Positions 61,219-64,000 of a DNA stretch of 64,000 nt are shown here, piece after piece. Numbering within the stretch: position 1 is the first letter of the stretch; every line of letters starts with the position of its first letter. The notes beneath the pieces were generated by a model. That model was not told the DNA's origin. It searched no databases and worked only from the letters and a program-made list of their open reading frames with translations. Both the position numbers and the translations under genes were made by a program. Source of the DNA: an uncultured Hyphomicrobiales bacterium (GTDB lineage Bacteria; Pseudomonadota; Alphaproteobacteria; Rhizobiales; Beijerinckiaceae); the NCBI GenBank assembly GCA_903847605.1, contig CAINED010000076.1, positions 186,001 through 250,000 on the forward strand, written 5' to 3'.

Positions 61219-62805
61219 ATGAAGCAGGCGGGCGCATACGGCGCCGGGGTTTCCGCACACACTGTGGCAATGATAGCGCTGGCGCTATGGTTTGCCGCGC
61301 TGCCGCTTTACCTCGTCGGACTTGGCGATGCGGCATTGCGCGATTGGGATGAGGCCATTTTCGCTCAGGTCTCCCGCGAGATCGCAGCAAATGGCTGGCG
61401 AAATCTCCTGCATCCCACCTATTGGGGCAATCCCTATGTCAACAAGCCGCCGCTGATCCACGTCTTGGCGGGAACGCTGTTTGCGATCTTCGGCGAAAGC
61501 AGTTTGACGGCGCGGCTACCGGGCGCGCTGATTACATCGGCATCGCCGGCGCTTCTTTATCTCTTTGCGCGAAAGCTGTTCGGCAATGAGAACCGTGCGA
61601 TCTGGAGCGGGATCGTTTACCTCGCCCTGCTGCCGGTCATGCGCCACGGCCGGCTTGCCATGCTCGACGGTCCGCTGGTCACATTCTTTCTCGCCACGTT
61701 GCTGGCCATCGCATATCCGCGCCGATCATTGGGCGCAGGCATTCTGACAGGCGCGGGCCTGACGGCGATGCTGCTGACCAAGGCGCTTTCGGCCGCGCCG
61801 CTTTTTGCCATCGCGATGGCCTATGCAGCCCTGTCGCGGCCGCATCTATTGCGCTCCGGCGCCTTCTGGACCGGCATGCTGATTGCGGTTCTGCCGGCAT
61901 TGGCGTGGTTTGGAGTGCAGTGGTTCGCCTACGGCGACCGCTACATGGGCGACGCGCTGATGTCCCAAGGGCTTTCGCGCCTTTGGACCAGCGTCGAGGG
62001 GAACCGGGGGGCTCCCTGGTATTATATCGTCGAAATTCTCAAATACGGCTGGCCCTGGCTCATATTCGTGCCCGCGGGAATAGCGATAGCGGTCAAGGAA
62101 AAAGACGCAGCCTGGTCCCGTCTGGTTCTAGTCTGGGGTGGGGGCTATCTCATTCTCTTTTCGCTGATGGCGACCAAGCTGCCCTGGTATGCCTATCCGC
62201 TATATGCGCCGGTGGCGCTGCTTTGCGGCGTTGCCGCGAGCGACTTTGCTTCAGTACAGCGCGATAGGCCGCAAAATTTTTTTACGCGGCGCTTTCCGCT
62301 GATCATATTGCCCCTTCTCGCATGTGGAGCAGCCGCGGGCGCATGGTATTTCTCGCCCTTCGGGAAGGATCGTTCGCCAGCGCTTTTTGCAACCACGGGC
62401 TTGCTGTGTATCGCTTTCGCGGCAGCTTTCTTCTTGATGCGCAATGCGCCCCGTCAGGCTCTCCAAACCGTCGCCTGCGCTGCATATTTGGCGCTGCTCC
62501 TGTTTTCCACGTCGGGCCGCACCAACTGGGAGCTCAAGGAACAGTTCGACGTAGTGCCGGTGGCTCAACTCGTCCGCAATCACGCGCCGCAAACACAATG
62601 TTTTCTTGCGGACAGGCCGGAGCGTCCTTCACTCAACTATTATGTCGGCAGGAGAATTCCCGGGCGGCCGCTCGCGGAAATAAATCAGTCGCCGGACCTG
62701 GCAGGCAGCTGCTGGCTTGTCGCGCAAAACAGGAGATCGGAATTGCCAGGCGCAGCAGAGGTTCTGGGCAATTCAGGCGGCTTCGATCTCGTGATGGTTC
62801 GATGA
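61219..62805 (+). CDS. GT39/ArnT-like membrane glycosyltransferase 2
   Basis: A 528-aa polytopic GT-C glycosyltransferase. The first periplasmic loop holds the acidic motif DWDEAIFAQVSREIAANG, and WGNPYVNKPPLIHVLAG is the ArnT-like substrate loop. About eleven membrane segments follow, then a short soluble C-terminal domain. ATG 61219 is used; the frame open to 61093 runs through the 12-bp repeats and has no better start. It is related to the 48490-50043 protein. Its probable role is transfer of a sugar from undecaprenyl phosphate to lipid A or another envelope lipid. Confidence 0.85.
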   Translation: MKQAGAYGAGVSAHTVAMIALALWFAALPLYLVGLGDAALRDWDEAIFAQVSREIAANGWRNLLHPTYWGNPYVNKPPLIHVLAGTLFAIFGESSLTARLPGALITSASPALLYLFARKLFGNENRAIWSGIVYLALLPVMRHGRLAMLDGPLVTFFLATLLAIAYPRRSLGAGILTGAGLTAMLLTKALSAAPLFAIAMAYAALSRPHLLRSGAFWTGMLIAVLPALAWFGVQWFAYGDRYMGDALMSQGLSRLWTSVEGNRGAPWYYIVEILKYGWPWLIFVPAGIAIAVKEKDAAWSRLVLVWGGGYLILFSLMATKLPWYAYPLYAPVALLCGVAASDFASVQRDRPQNFFTRRFPLIILPLLACGAAAGAWYFSPFGKDRSPALFATTGLLCIAFAAAFFLMRNAPRQALQTVACAAYLALLLFSTSGRTNWELKEQFDVVPVAQLVRNHAPQTQCFLADRPERPSLNYYVGRRIPGRPLAEINQSPDLAGSCWLVAQNRRSELPGAAEVLGNSGGFDLVMVR

Positions 62806-62907
62806 TCGTGGCACTTTCCGATTGCAGCGGATTCGCGGAGCTGAAAACAATTCATGCTGCAGACTCCTCGCCCGCAGCATGAAGAAGTTCAAACTTTTCC
62901 GGTGTGC

Positions 62908-63615
62908 CTATTCCGCCGCCGCGCGGGTGTTGCTGCGCCGCTTGAGCAGGTCGATCAGCATGTTCGAATCCATCACGTCGCCGAAGGTGAGATAAATGGC
63001 GCGCAAGGTCGCGTTATGCTCTTCGTCATTGTCGGCTGCGTTGCAGTCGCTCACCATGACGACCTTGTAGTTGAGCATCATGGCGTCGCGCGCCGTCGAC
63101 TCGCAGCAGACATTTGTGACCGTGCCGGTGATGAGCACCGTATCGACGCCCTGTTCGCGCAGGATCGCATCGAGATCGCTGGAGTTCTGGATGAAAGCGC
63201 TGAAGCGATGCTTCTCGACATAGATGTCGTCGGGCTTCGCATCCATTTCCTTGTAGAGTGCATAGCCTTCCGAACCCCGTTCGAGGGCGGCAAAGCGCAT
63301 CAGCGCGCGGTCGTGACTGACGATCTTGTGCGCGTTCGACCAGGTGATCTTGTCGCCGGCCGTGCAGGCGGTCTGGATCCAGACCACGATGCCGCCCGTG
63401 TCGCGTACGGCCTGCGCGAGGCGATTGATCTGCGGCACGATTTTCGGCGCCATGTCGCATGGGGCATGGGCGACCGGCAGCGGCATGAAGGCGTTCTGCA
63501 TGTCGACGACGATCAGCGCGGTCTTCGACGGCATGATGTCGTCGTGGACATGTTCCTTGCCGCGGCGTTTCACGACGCGGGCGACGACTTCCGGTGGAAT
63601 ATGACTGTTATGCAT
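62908..63615 (-). CDS. Isochorismatase-family cysteine hydrolase
   Basis: A 235-aa hydrolase. The catalytic triad is visible: Asp 38 in LIVVDMQNAF, Lys 135 in YVEKHRFSAF and the nucleophile Cys 170 in TNVCCESTARDAMM, with a second Cys directly after it. The family includes amidases such as nicotinamidase, biuret and N-carbamoyl hydrolases. The N-terminal extension of about 28 residues suits biuret-hydrolase-like or RutB-like enzymes. The substrate is not predictable. It is transcribed away from mutY. Confidence 0.9.
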   Translation of the reverse strand: MHNSHIPPEVVARVVKRRGKEHVHDDIMPSKTALIVVDMQNAFMPLPVAHAPCDMAPKIVPQINRLAQAVRDTGGIVVWIQTACTAGDKITWSNAHKIVSHDRALMRFAALERGSEGYALYKEMDAKPDDIYVEKHRFSAFIQNSSDLDAILREQGVDTVLITGTVTNVCCESTARDAMMLNYKVVMVSDCNAADNDEEHNATLRAIYLTFGDVMDSNMLIDLLKRRSNTRAAAE

Positions 63616-63663
63616 GACGCGTCCCCTGTGCCGCAGCCTTTTTCGGCGCTAGATGGTGGCTCC

Positions 63664-64000
63664 ATGCTAACCCGCTCCCGTACGGCTGCAAAGCCCCAAG
63701 AAAAGGCCGTCAGGCCCGAAGAAAAGGCGCGAAGGCCCAAAGCGAAGGCTGTTGCGCCCTCGGCATGCGCAGACCTGCTGCTGGAATGGTACGACCGGCA
63801 TCGCCGGCGTTTGCCCTGGCGCGCGCTGCCCGGCGCAACGCCCGATCCCTATGCCGTCTGGCTTTCGGAAATCATGCTGCAGCAGACGACCGTGACGGCG
63901 GTGAAACCCTATTACGAGAATTTTCTCGCGAAATGGCCCGCTGTGCGCGCGCTTGCCGAAGCGCCGGTCGAAGACGTGATGAAGGCCTGGGCAGGGCTTG
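63664..64000 (+). CDS. mutY: A/G-specific adenine glycosylase, N-terminal part (partial)
   Basis: The gene runs off the window after about 112 codons. An N-terminal Lys/Pro/Glu-rich tail with three imperfect repeats (KPQEKAVRPEEKARRPKAK) precedes the MutY start region LLLEWYDRHRRRLPWR. The catalytic Glu is in WLSEIMLQQTTVTAV, followed by YYENFLAKWP. MutY removes adenine mispaired with 8-oxoguanine. The basic tail is longer than usual. ATG 63664 is the first in-frame start. Confidence 0.93.
   Translation, partial: MLTRSRTAAKPQEKAVRPEEKARRPKAKAVAPSACADLLLEWYDRHRRRLPWRALPGATPDPYAVWLSEIMLQQTTVTAVKPYYENFLAKWPAVRALAEAPVEDVMKAWAGL

Noticed and set aside
1..64000. CRISPR arrays, tRNA genes, transposases and prophage genes
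   Set aside because: No regularly spaced repeats, no cloverleaf with a TTCGA-type arm in the gaps, and no transposase, integrase or phage structural motif was seen.

Overview
The window is chromosomal DNA of high GC content from an alphaproteobacterium, most likely of the order Hyphomicrobiales (Rhizobiales). The reasons are a GcrA cell-cycle regulator with GANTC (CcrM) sites upstream, the cycM/kdsB/pheA and mutY/dciA/dsbA neighbourhoods, a DUF1178-grxC-comF block, a YejABEF importer, a PlcP-like/Agt-like lipid-remodelling pair, and short palindromic repeats of the kind scattered through Rhizobiales genomes. The genus cannot be read from the sequence. No rRNA, tRNA, CRISPR array, prophage or insertion sequence was seen.

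Layout. 1-5725: end of a leuC-leuD-tctC-TPP-enzyme block, then nudC and a TSUP transporter. 5730-13726: cytochrome P460, a GT4 glycosyltransferase (Agt-like) facing a PlcP-like metallophosphoesterase, a GT21 ceramide-glucosyltransferase-like enzyme, a nickel/cobalt permease, a DMT exporter and another glycosyltransferase. 13795-18966: pheA, an AT-rich 659-aa orphan with a YegP-like domain, a promoter followed by a highly foldable non-coding stretch, kdsB and cycM. 19122-26146: yejABEF and deoB. 26192-27573: an AT-rich two-gene cassette (YaaA/DUF6884-like plus GIY-YIG-like), then ggt, a DUF1194 protein and a purine nucleoside phosphorylase.

31334-47009 is catabolic in character: an alpha/beta hydrolase, two tandem Rieske oxygenases, a GntR regulator, a five-gene Dpp-type ABC importer, two LLM flavin monooxygenases separated by a hicAB toxin-antitoxin pair, an ArgE-type deacylase, apaG and a VOC protein. 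47010-52184: gcrA, an AT-rich GT39 gene, rpsD with a long leader, and a second TctC-type binding protein. 52261-55320: a His/Met-rich Spy-like periplasmic protein divergent from a two-component system. 55321-55880 is a mosaic of palindromes. 55881-64000: DUF1178, grxC, comF, a thioesterase, a methyltransferase, two DsbA proteins, dciA, a second GT39 gene, an isochorismatase-family hydrolase and the start of mutY.

The best candidates for something undescribed are the foldable transcript candidate at 16956-17144, the two-gene GIY-YIG/DUF6884-like cassette at 26192-27573, and the YegP-domain orphan at 14851-16830. All three look like insertions into otherwise conserved surroundings. All functional calls come from reading motifs in the sequence; no database search was run.
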